From: Salaquimonas sp.
GTDB taxonomy: Bacteria > Pseudomonadota > Alphaproteobacteria > Rhizobiales > Rhizobiaceae
Length of the DNA stretch: 5,717 bases
NCBI GenBank assembly: GCA_024639745.1
Contig: JAHEHW010000140.1
Location: 1 to 5,717 of the forward strand
Direction of reading: 5' to 3'
Made by a program: the position numbers and the translations under genes. Positions 1 to 5,717 of the stretch are shown piece by piece. The notes under the pieces are model-generated. The model ran no database searches, was not told the origin of the DNA, and saw only the letters and a list, made by a program, of their open reading frames with translations. How positions within the stretch are numbered: the first letter of the stretch is position 1; each line of letters starts with the position of its first letter.

Positions 1-1
1 G

Positions 2-2293
2 TTCTTTGCCGCATTGCTTTCCCCCTTACTCGTCAAGGCGATGGGATATCGGGCGGCGTGGGTGCTGGCGATCGTGCCCGCAGCGATTTTCATTCACCTT
101 ACCGGGTATATCGCTCCGGTATCCGAGGGCGAGATATTCACGATGGGATTGGCCTGGGTGCCTTCCCTTGGCGCGAACTTCTCCTTCTTCATCGACGGAT
201 TGAGTCTCACTTTCGCGCTTCTGATATCGGGTATTGGCACTTTCATCATCCTTTATGCGGGCGGCTATCTCAAAGGTCATCCGCAACAGGGGCGTTTCAT
301 CGGGTTTCTATTTCTGTTCATGGGCGCGATGGTTGGCCTCGTCACGGCAGACAATCTGATTGCGCTTTTTGTCTATTGGGAACTGACCTCAATTACCTCA
401 TTCTTGCTGATCGGCTTCGACCACAATCGGCAGGCCTCTAGACGGGCGGCGATACAGGCGCTGGTCGTTACCGGGGCAGGGGGCTTGACGCTCTTGGCTG
501 GGGTCATCGTTATCAATCTGATCACAGGCAATACCGAGCTGTCGCTCGTGCTGAATAGCGGCGACGTACTGCGCGAAAGCCCGTTCTACCTGCTTGCGTT
601 CTGGCTGGTGATTGGCGCCGCCTTCACGAAGTCTGCCCAATTCCCCTTCCACTTTTGGTTGCCGAACGCGATGGAAGCGCCGACGCCTGTCTCCGCCTAC
701 CTCCATTCAGCCACCATGGTGAAAGCCGGTGTCTATTTGCTGATGCGGTTCAATCCGGTACTCGGCGACACCGCCATATGGGAAACCGTGTTGCCGGTTT
801 TCGGAACCGCCACCTTGATCGTCGGCACGCTGCTCGGCATCCGTCAGACGGATCTGAAACTTATGCTGGCCTATACGACCGTCGCTTCTCTTGGGCTGCT
901 GGTCATTCTGACCGGTTTCGGTAGCGAAAAGGCGGTCGAAGCAGCTGTTTACTACCTTGTCGCTCATGCTCTTTTCAAAGGCGCGCTCTTTATGGTTGCA
1001 GGCTTGATTGACCATGAGGCCGGCACCCGCGATGTGCGCAAGCTTGGCGGGCTTCGCACTGCGATGCCGATTACCTTTGCAGCCGCGGTGCTTGCAGCCT
1101 TGTCGATGGCAGGACTGCCGCCTTTTGTCGGCTTTCTTGCGAAGGAAGAGATTTATTATGCGATTGCCAAGCCGGGGGGATGGGAGGTCGCTATTACGAT
1201 TCTTGCGATCTTCGGAAATGCGTTGATGCTTGTTCTGGGTGCGGCAGTGGCGATCCTCCCCTTCCTTGGCGAAAAAGTTGAAACACCGAAACACGTCCAC
1301 GAAGGTCCAGCCTTGATGTGGCTTGGGCCGGTCGTGCTTTCCATTGCTGGTTTGCTCGGCGCGATTTTCGCGGGCTTCACGAACCACAATTTCGTCTCGC
1401 CGATGGCCAGCGCAATTGCTGGTATGCCGGTTGAGGCACATGCGAAAGTGGTTTTCCACATTGGGGTGCCGCTCGGGCTTTCCATCGTGACGATCGGGCT
1501 CGGCATCGCGATCTTCCTCAAGCTGAAGACGGCGAGAGCCATGATGGCGGCCACTTTGCATCGTATCGGTTGGGGTCCTGACCATGGCTTCGACCAGTTC
1601 ATCGCGGGCATTGTCCTGTTTTCCGACCGGATCACCCGGATCCTTCAGAATGGTCGCATGGAAGCCTATATGACGACCGTATTTCTGGTCTTCGGCATCG
1701 GTCTCTGGTCTGGGCTTATTGTGTTCGGCGAGTTGCCTGAATGGCCGGTTTTCGAAGCGATCACCTTCTATGAGGCCGGTATCATGCTGCTGGGAATCGT
1801 GGGCCTGGCCGCTGTTATCTATGCCAATGACCGTCTGACGGCCATCGTTTCTCTGGGCATCCAGGGATTTGTCGTTGCCATGATTTTCATCCTCTTCGGC
1901 GCGCCGGACCTGTCGTTTACTCAATTTATGGTCGAGACGCTTTCTGTCGTTATTCTGGCGCTCGTGATGACGCGGCTGACGCTGTATAAATCGGACCATC
2001 GCCCTTTCCGGGAAAAGGCATTCGATTTCACGGTTGCAAGCATTGCGGGTTCCGCTTTTGCAATGCTGATGCTGGCGATCGTCGAAGTGCCGTTTGATCG
2101 TTCACTGTCAGACTTCTTCGCCGAATATTCCAGAGTGGTCGCCCACGGCCGCAACATCGTGAACGTCATTCTCGTGGACTTCAGGGGGCTTGATACATTT
2201 GGCGAGATTGCGGTTGTTATGACTGCCGGTTTGGGCGTCATAGCGTTGATTCGTGTCAAGGCACGACAGCCAAGAAGAGAAGCTGAAAAATGA
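2..2293 (+). CDS. mrpA: Mrp/Pha antiporter subunit A (MrpA), 5'-partial
   Basis: Largest subunit of the Mrp cation/proton antiporter, an inner-membrane relative of NuoL. The frame is open from base 2, so the true start lies left of the window; the TTG at 14 is not a convincing start. Numbering that TTG as residue 1, a Proton_antipo_N-like segment spans about 54-100 and the antiporter core about 113-390. The core shows YWELTSI with Glu123, Lys206 and His213 in [12 protein letters not shown], Lys237 in MVKAG, His318/Lys322 in HALFKG, and Lys377 after [10 protein letters not shown]. Glu123, Lys206 and His213 match Bacillus pseudofirmus MrpA E140, K223 and H230 (recalled from literature) at a constant offset of 17, so little is missing. 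A DUF4040-like region follows at about 585-655 (GAPDLSFTQ, Glu641 in VETLS), then the MrpA C-terminal domain ending in [10 protein letters not shown] (Glu731). MrpB is not fused on; its gene overlaps the stop by 4 bases. Identity is very secure. Confidence 0.97.
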   Translation, partial: FFAALLSPLLVKAMGYRAAWVLAIVPAAIFIHLTGYIAPVSEGEIFTMGLAWVPSLGANFSFFIDGLSLTFALLISGIGTFIILYAGGYLKGHPQQGRFIGFLFLFMGAMVGLVTADNLIALFVYWELTSITSFLLIGFDHNRQASRRAAIQALVVTGAGGLTLLAGVIVINLITGNTELSLVLNSGDVLRESPFYLLAFWLVIGAAFTKSAQFPFHFWLPNAMEAPTPVSAYLHSATMVKAGVYLLMRFNPVLGDTAIWETVLPVFGTATLIVGTLLGIRQTDLKLMLAYTTVASLGLLVILTGFGSEKAVEAAVYYLVAHALFKGALFMVAGLIDHEAGTRDVRKLGGLRTAMPITFAAAVLAALSMAGLPPFVGFLAKEEIYYAIAKPGGWEVAITILAIFGNALMLVLGAAVAILPFLGEKVETPKHVHEGPALMWLGPVVLSIAGLLGAIFAGFTNHNFVSPMASAIAGMPVEAHAKVVFHIGVPLGLSIVTIGLGIAIFLKLKTARAMMAATLHRIGWGPDHGFDQFIAGIVLFSDRITRILQNGRMEAYMTTVFLVFGIGLWSGLIVFGELPEWPVFEAITFYEAGIMLLGIVGLAAVIYANDRLTAIVSLGIQGFVVAMIFILFGAPDLSFTQFMVETLSVVILALVMTRLTLYKSDHRPFREKAFDFTVASIAGSAFAMLMLAIVEVPFDRSLSDFFAEYSRVVAHGRNIVNVILVDFRGLDTFGEIAVVMTAGLGVIALIRVKARQPRREAEK

Positions 2294-2709
2294 ATACGGT
2301 TATTTTCCGAACCTTCGCTCCTTTCCTCGCGGCCTTGATGGTGTTGTTTTCGATTTTCATTTTGCTGCGGGGTCACAATGATCCTGGCGGCGGGTTCATA
2401 GGTGGTCTTCTTGCCGCCTCTGCCTTTGCGATTTATGGTATTTCAAACGGAGTGCCAGCCGTACGAAGGGCGCTATTCGTCCACCCGATGAGCCTCGCCG
2501 GTTTTGGCCTTTTGATCGCGGGGCTTGCGGGCGTCCCTTCCGTGTTTGCTGATGTTCCGTTTCTGACCGGGCTTTGGGTATATCCCGAAATCGGTGGTGT
2601 GGAACTCGCTCTATCGACTCCGCTCGTTTTCGATATCGGTGTCTATTTCGTAGTGGTTGGAACCATCACATCAATTGCTCTTGCTCTGGAAGAAAGGCAT
2701 GTTGACTGA
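2290..2709 (+). CDS. mrpB: Mrp/Pha antiporter subunit B (MrpB)
   Basis: Small membrane subunit (139 aa, a normal length for MrpB/MnhB, PF04039 type) needed for the activity of the Mrp complex. Hydrophobic segments lie at about 8-27, 34-51, 64-84 and 112-134. The family signature [13 protein letters not shown] is at 28-40; Pro32 and Phe36 correspond to positions reported as important in Bacillus MrpB (P37, F41, from memory). A second conserved patch, [11 protein letters not shown], is at 109-119. The ATG overlaps the mrpA stop as ATGA, and a purine-rich but weak Shine-Dalgarno (AGAGAAG) lies 7 bases upstream, so translation is probably coupled to mrpA. The gene is separate here, whereas many alphaproteobacterial operons carry a fused A/B gene. 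Confidence 0.97.
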   Translation: MNTVIFRTFAPFLAALMVLFSIFILLRGHNDPGGGFIGGLLAASAFAIYGISNGVPAVRRALFVHPMSLAGFGLLIAGLAGVPSVFADVPFLTGLWVYPEIGGVELALSTPLVFDIGVYFVVVGTITSIALALEERHVD

Positions 2710-3086
2710 TGGAAGTCTATCTCGCCATCCTCATCGGCTGCTTCTTCACGGTGAGCATTTATCTGCTGATGTCCAAATACGTCATCCGCATGCTGCTCGG
2801 CGTCGGTATTCTGGGAAATGCAGTAAATCTGCTGATCTTTACAGCGGGGCGCATTACCCGGGAGGTCCCTCCAATTATCCCCGAGGAACTCCAGATCCCG
2901 GCGGAATTGACCGCGAATCCGCTGCCTCAGGCGTTGGTGCTAACCGCAATCGTGATCTCTTTTTCGTTTTTCGCATTCCTGCTTGTTCTGGGTTTCCGCT
3001 CCTATCAGGATCTCAAGACCGATGACACGGAAACCATGCGGTTTGCCGAGCCGGTTGATTCCCCCAAGCCGCCACTAGGGTATTAG
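2709..3086 (+). CDS. mrpC: Mrp/Pha antiporter subunit C (MrpC, NuoK-like)
   Basis: Three-helix membrane subunit (125 aa) homologous to complex I NuoK. It sits beside the MrpA C-terminal region in the antiporter complex. Hydrophobic segments are at about 3-21, 27-46 and 74-97. The NuoK-like motif LLGVGILGNAVNLLIF is at 29-44, and PLPQALVLTAIVIS is at 71-84 with Thr79 at the place of Bacillus MrpC T75 (recalled). The residue before PLPQ is Asn70, where I recall Asp in most homologues. A hydrophilic, proline-containing tail covers about 101-125. The start is set by a 1-base overlap with the mrpB stop (TGATG) and by GGAAGAAAGG at 2688-2697, 11 bases upstream. The TAG stop is followed by the only intergenic gap of the operon. 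Confidence 0.96.
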   Translation: MEVYLAILIGCFFTVSIYLLMSKYVIRMLLGVGILGNAVNLLIFTAGRITREVPPIIPEELQIPAELTANPLPQALVLTAIVISFSFFAFLLVLGFRSYQDLKTDDTETMRFAEPVDSPKPPLGY

Positions 3087-3096
3087 GGTTTCTTTC
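3082..3096 (+). promoter_or_regulatory. mrpC-mrpD junction with weak ribosome site
   Basis: The stretch from the end of mrpC to the mrpD ATG contains only AGGG (3085-3088, overlapping the mrpC TAG) as a Shine-Dalgarno-like match, 8 bases before the ATG. It is weaker than the sites of mrpE and mrpF. This is the only non-overlapping junction of the operon, so mrpD may rely on reinitiation by ribosomes leaving mrpC. This role is inferred. Confidence 0.45.
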
Positions 3097-4683
3097 ATGG
3101 CCGCTTCTTCGTCAGAAAAGATCGACCTCACAGGCATTATGGTGCCAGCCGACCTTTCGCCGTCGGACTTCCTGATTGTCACTCCTGTCGTGATTCCGAT
3201 CATTTTCGGCGCATTGCTGGTGATGTTGCGCAGCAAGCCGAATTGGCAATCTCCGGTCGCCATCACCGGGCTGATCCTTGCGATGCTGGGGTCGTTCGGG
3301 TTGCTGCAGCAAGTGATTGCGAACGGGCCAATCACGATGACCATGGGGCGTTGGCTGCCGCCCTTCGGGATTTCCTTCACAGCCGATTTGATGGGCGCGC
3401 TGTTTGCCTTTACCGGGCTGTTCGTAGCGCTTTCCGGATTGTTTTATTCCCGCTTCGCCTCGACTACGCTTGAGCGACGTTACGGATTTTACCCTTTTTA
3501 CATGTTGATGATGGCCGGCGTGAGCGGCGCGTTTCTCACCGGTGATATATTCAACCTGTATGTCTGGTTCGAGGTGTTGTTGATCTCGTCTTTTGGCATG
3601 ATCGTGCTGGGAAGCGATCGGGTGCAGATGGACGGCACCATGAAATACGCTTTCCTCAATCTGATTGCGACGACCATGTTCCTCGCGGCGACCGGCTATC
3701 TCTACGGTATGCTCGGCACACTCAACATGGCCGATATTTATGCCAAGCTGAGATCAACGGACCTTCAGGGCCCGGCCTACACGTTGGCGCTGATGTACCT
3801 GTTGGCTTTTGGCATGAAGGCCGCTGCCTTTCCGCTAAATTTCTGGTTGCCAGCTTCCTACCATACGCCACGCATTGTCGTTTCAGCCGTATTCGCAGGT
3901 CTGCTGACGAAGGTCGGCGTGTACGCCCTGCTGCGAACTACGGTGATGTTGTTCGGTGAACAGCGCGATGCATTGGCAACCGGCATCGCTTGGATTGCTG
4001 GACTGACCATGCTTGTTGGTGTCTTCGGCGCGCTGGCCCAGACGGATATTCGCCGCATTTTTGGTTACCTGGTGATTTCCGGCATCGGCACGATGATGGC
4101 AGGGATCGCTGTTGCGACGCAGACCGGAATAGCCGGAACGGTTATCTACGCCGTGCACTCGATGATCGTGATGACAGCGCTTTATCTTACTGTCGGCGCG
4201 ATAGGGCGGCTCTGTGGTTCTACGGACATCCGTGAGGCAGGCGGCGTTTATGCTATGTCGCCGATGTTGGCAGTAGCTTTTCTAGTTTTGGCGCTTTCCG
4301 TGTCGGGCCTTCCGCCAACCTCTGGCTTCTGGAGCAAGTTTGTCCTCGTTAAGGCAACCCTTGAGATAGGCGCTTGGTGGCTTGCGGCATTGATCATGAT
4401 CAGCGGGCTCTTGACGAGTATTGCGGTCTTCAGGATATGGATTTTTGCATTCTGGCGCGGCGGTCCTGAGGGGACGCGGGATGGCGCCGAGGCTTGGACC
4501 CGTGTTAATCTCGAGAGTGGATACAGGTTAAACGCGGGCTTGGCGATTGGCCTCTTGATGTTTGCCAGTTTCGCGATCGGTCTGGCGCCGGAAAACCTGC
4601 TGTCTATATCGGCGGATGCAGCTAGGGGACTGTTACACCCGACGGCCTATACCGATTCCGTGTTTGGAGGATTGCCCCAATGA
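3097..4683 (+). CDS. mrpD: Mrp/Pha antiporter subunit D (MrpD, NuoM/N-like)
   Basis: Second large antiporter-like subunit (528 aa), paralogous to MrpA and to NuoL/M/N; with MrpA it provides the ion pathways. The core (Proton_antipo_M type) runs from about 140 to 440. Key residues seen are Phe158-Glu159 in NLYVWFEV, Lys241 in GMKAAAFPLNFWLP, Lys272 in LLTKVGVYALLR and Lys414 in SGFWSKF. Glu159, Lys241 and Lys414 equal B. pseudofirmus E137, K219 and K392 (recalled) at a constant offset of 22, implying an N-terminal extension here. The first ~25 residues are hydrophilic (SSSEKIDLTG region). Met15 (base 3139) is an alternative start with no better ribosome site. In the helix at 349-370 the usual HHxxVK pattern is H354-S-M-I-V-M359, so the second His and the Lys are absent. 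The gene begins 10 bases after mrpC; its TGA overlaps the mrpE ATG. Confidence 0.97.
   Translation: MAASSSEKIDLTGIMVPADLSPSDFLIVTPVVIPIIFGALLVMLRSKPNWQSPVAITGLILAMLGSFGLLQQVIANGPITMTMGRWLPPFGISFTADLMGALFAFTGLFVALSGLFYSRFASTTLERRYGFYPFYMLMMAGVSGAFLTGDIFNLYVWFEVLLISSFGMIVLGSDRVQMDGTMKYAFLNLIATTMFLAATGYLYGMLGTLNMADIYAKLRSTDLQGPAYTLALMYLLAFGMKAAAFPLNFWLPASYHTPRIVVSAVFAGLLTKVGVYALLRTTVMLFGEQRDALATGIAWIAGLTMLVGVFGALAQTDIRRIFGYLVISGIGTMMAGIAVATQTGIAGTVIYAVHSMIVMTALYLTVGAIGRLCGSTDIREAGGVYAMSPMLAVAFLVLALSVSGLPPTSGFWSKFVLVKATLEIGAWWLAALIMISGLLTSIAVFRIWIFAFWRGGPEGTRDGAEAWTRVNLESGYRLNAGLAIGLLMFASFAIGLAPENLLSISADAARGLLHPTAYTDSVFGGLPQ
4666..4670 (+). promoter_or_regulatory. Ribosome binding site of mrpE
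   Basis: GGAGG placed 9 bases before the mrpE ATG and lying inside the last codons of mrpD. It shows that mrpE can recruit ribosomes directly as well as by coupling through the ATGA overlap, and it supports the chosen start. Confidence 0.8.
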
Positions 4684-5153
4684 TCCTGCTATTGATCAAT
4701 CTTCTGCTGATGCTGGCCTGGGGCGCGATGACGGGTTCCTTCTCGGAGCTGAACTTGGTGTTTGGCTTCTTTCTTGGCTTCGGGGCGATCTGGCTGATCC
4801 GGGAACAGGCTGGAAGCAGTGGCTATTTCGGCAGGGTTACACGGGTCGCATCATTATTTCTCCTATTTCTCAAGGAGCTCGCGATGTCGGCAATCCGCGT
4901 AGTAATTCTGGTATTGCAACCTAAAATGGCGATGAAGCCAGGAATTTTTGCGTTTCCGCTGACGGTTGACCGAGATTTCGAGATTGCACTTTTGGCCAAT
5001 CTGATAACGCTAACTCCTGGAACGCTATCGGTCGACGTATCGGAGGACAGAAAATATCTGTATGTGCATGCGATAGATTGTTCCGACATTGCGGCTGGTA
5101 AAGAGGACATCGCTAACGGTTTTGAGCGGAAAATCATGGAGGCATTCCGATGA
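4680..5153 (+). CDS. mrpE: Mrp/Pha antiporter subunit E (MrpE)
   Basis: Small subunit of the Mrp complex (157 aa, normal for MrpE/MnhE, PF01899 type). Two hydrophobic segments lie at about 1-21 and 23-40. A long amphipathic or membrane helix at 53-80 follows, then a soluble C-terminal domain from about 86, expected in the cytoplasm. The family signature is clear: KPGIFAFPL at 86-94, then [16 protein letters not shown] at 105-120, followed by YLYVHAID at 127-134. Thr112 lies about where Bacillus MrpE T113 is reported as important (recalled). The ATG sits in an ATGA overlap with the mrpD stop, with a strong GGAGG at 4666-4670 and a 9-base spacer. GC content over most of the gene is visibly lower than in mrpA or mrpD. 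Confidence 0.96.
   Translation: MILLLINLLLMLAWGAMTGSFSELNLVFGFFLGFGAIWLIREQAGSSGYFGRVTRVASLFLLFLKELAMSAIRVVILVLQPKMAMKPGIFAFPLTVDRDFEIALLANLITLTPGTLSVDVSEDRKYLYVHAIDCSDIAAGKEDIANGFERKIMEAFR
5138..5142 (+). promoter_or_regulatory. Ribosome binding site of mrpF
   Basis: GGAGG 7 bases before the mrpF ATG, within the 3' end of mrpE. It is a near-ideal position and selects the ATG at 5150. Confidence 0.8.
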
Positions 5154-5479
5154 CAGTCTCGTGGTTTCTGGACTTCTGCGTGATTGTGGCGCTGCTGCTC
5201 CTAACAGTTTCCTTTTTCTTGACAGTTTATCGCGTGGTTGTCGGTCCAACACTGCCTGACCGGATTATTGCGCTCGACATGCTGGTCGGAGTTGCCATCG
5301 GCTTCATAGCGGTTATGGGCGTCAGGACTGGCTATTACCTCTATGTCGATATTGCGATTGCTCTCGGCCTGGTCGGTTTTCTCACAACGGTTGCCTTTGC
5401 AAGATTCGTACTCCAGCGCGGCATGACTGAGGAGGACGCGGCGGAGGCACGCCGGCAGAAGCTTGAGGAAGCATCATGA
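5150..5479 (+). CDS. mrpF: Mrp/Pha antiporter subunit F (MrpF)
   Basis: Three-helix membrane subunit (109 aa, PF04066 type) of the antiporter. Hydrophobic segments are at about 5-27, 38-57 and 63-87. The MrpF hallmark [19 protein letters not shown] spans 27-45, and a second conserved stretch, [16 protein letters not shown], spans 63-78 with Asp67 inside the membrane region. The C-terminus (about 91-109) is a highly charged tail rich in Glu, Ala and Arg, probably a short cytoplasmic helix. The ATG overlaps the mrpE stop (ATGA). GGAGG at 5138-5142 gives a strong ribosome site with a 7-base spacer, which fixes the start. Confidence 0.96.
   Translation: MTVSWFLDFCVIVALLLLTVSFFLTVYRVVVGPTLPDRIIALDMLVGVAIGFIAVMGVRTGYYLYVDIAIALGLVGFLTTVAFARFVLQRGMTEEDAAEARRQKLEEAS
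5465..5470 (+). promoter_or_regulatory. Ribosome binding site of mrpG
   Basis: GAGGAA 5 bases before the mrpG ATG, inside the 3' end of mrpF. The spacer is slightly short but the start is also fixed by the ATGA overlap and by the family-typical N-terminus. Confidence 0.7.
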
Positions 5480-5717
5480 TCGATATCCTCGCCGGCATCC
5501 TTCTCATCATCGGCTCATTCTTCGCTCTAACGGCTTCGATCGGCTTAATTCGACTGCCAGATGTCTATTCCCGGATGCATGCTGCTTCGAAGGCAGGCAC
5601 CGTTGGCTCGGGCATATTGATGATTGTCTTGGCTTTGACGACCGATGATTCGAGTACCGCGATCAGGGCGCTGGCCGGCATCCTATTTTTTATTATGACC
5701 GCACCGATCGCTGCTCA
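5476..5717 (+). CDS. mrpG: Mrp/Pha antiporter subunit G (MrpG), 3'-partial
   Basis: Last subunit of the canonical operon; 80 codons are visible before the window ends, and MrpG proteins are usually about 100-130 aa. The protein begins [16 protein letters not shown]. It has hydrophobic segments at about 4-25, 42-57 and 62-80, matching the three-helix PF03334 type. Diagnostic motifs are [20 protein letters not shown] at 23-42 and MTAPIAA at 74-80. Pro77 aligns with Bacillus MrpG P81 (recalled). The start ATG lies in an ATGA overlap with the mrpF stop, with GAGGAA at 5465-5470 and a 5-base spacer. No stop codon or frame break is seen up to the edge, so the gene looks intact and merely cut by the window. 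Confidence 0.95.
   Translation, partial: MIDILAGILLIIGSFFALTASIGLIRLPDVYSRMHAASKAGTVGSGILMIVLALTTDDSSTAIRALAGILFFIMTAPIAA

Larger units (their letters stand above)
1..5717 (+). other. mrpABCDEFG (pha-type) antiporter operon, both ends cut
   Basis: All seven genes lie on one strand in the canonical A-to-G order, with overlaps or a gap of at most 10 bases, which indicates one polycistronic message. The encoded proteins form a single membrane complex driven by the proton gradient that expels Na+ and/or K+ and helps with alkaline or salt stress. The promoter must lie left of the window and any terminator to the right. No inverted repeat followed by a T-run was noticed at the gene junctions. Confidence 0.95.

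Noticed and set aside
14..16. TTG as the real start of mrpA
   Set aside because: The frame is open to the left edge and encodes more hydrophobic residues (FFAA) before it. Alignment to known MrpA numbering suggests that about 17 residues are missing.
1156..1635. Second antisense frame of 159 codons on the - strand within mrpA
   Set aside because: Fully inside mrpA, low-complexity Ser/Ala/Pro-rich product, no domain seen. A mirror frame of the real gene.
707..1999. Long open frame of 430 codons on the - strand, antisense to mrpA
   Set aside because: Its product is rich in Arg, His, Gln and Asn without any recognisable motif, the pattern expected when a hydrophobic membrane protein gene is read backwards. 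The + strand frame is a clear MrpA.
1921..2376. Antisense frame of 151 codons crossing the mrpA-mrpB junction
   Set aside because: Overlaps two well-supported genes and shows no family motif.
4562..4924. + strand frame of 120 codons crossing the mrpD-mrpE junction
   Set aside because: Out of frame with both conserved genes, and the product has no motif. Read as a shadow frame.
5463..5648. + strand 61-codon frame at the end of mrpF and start of mrpG
   Set aside because: The frame starting at 5476 gives a clear MrpG; this one is its off-frame shadow.

Overview
The window is filled by one gene cluster on the + strand: a seven-gene Mrp/Pha-type (CPA3 family) multisubunit monovalent cation/proton antiporter operon in the canonical order A-B-C-D-E-F-G. 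It is cut at both ends. mrpA enters from the left edge, lacking only its first ten to twenty residues or so, and mrpG runs off the right edge after 80 codons. B, C, D, E and F are complete. No RNA gene, mobile element, CRISPR array or non-coding stretch longer than 10 bases is present, and no promoter or terminator lies inside the window.

Layout: mrpA (to 2293), mrpB (2290-2709), mrpC (2709-3086), mrpD (3097-4683), mrpE (4680-5153), mrpF (5150-5479), mrpG (5476 onward). Four junctions are 4-base ATGA overlaps (A/B, D/E, E/F, F/G). B/C is a 1-base overlap (TGATG). C/D is the only gap, at 10 bases. This packing implies one transcript with translational coupling.

How the genes work together: MrpA and MrpD are relatives of the NuoL/M/N antiporter-like subunits of respiratory complex I, and MrpC is a relative of NuoK. 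The C-terminal part of MrpA carries further complex-I/Mbh-like segments. Together with the small membrane proteins B, E, F and G they form one inner-membrane complex that exports Na+ or K+ in exchange for external protons. In rhizobia such systems are linked to K+ efflux and pH adaptation (pha of Sinorhizobium meliloti). The ion used here cannot be read from the sequence.

Organism: moderate-to-high GC, with protein sequences that look most like alphaproteobacterial (Rhizobiales-type) Pha/Mrp subunits. This is an impression from sequence style, not a database match. The family is well described, so I do not think the window holds a new system. The points worth a second look are loss of a central lysine and histidine in MrpD, an N-terminal extension of MrpD, separate rather than fused A and B genes, an NPLPQ instead of DPLPQ motif in MrpC, and a local GC drop over mrpE.
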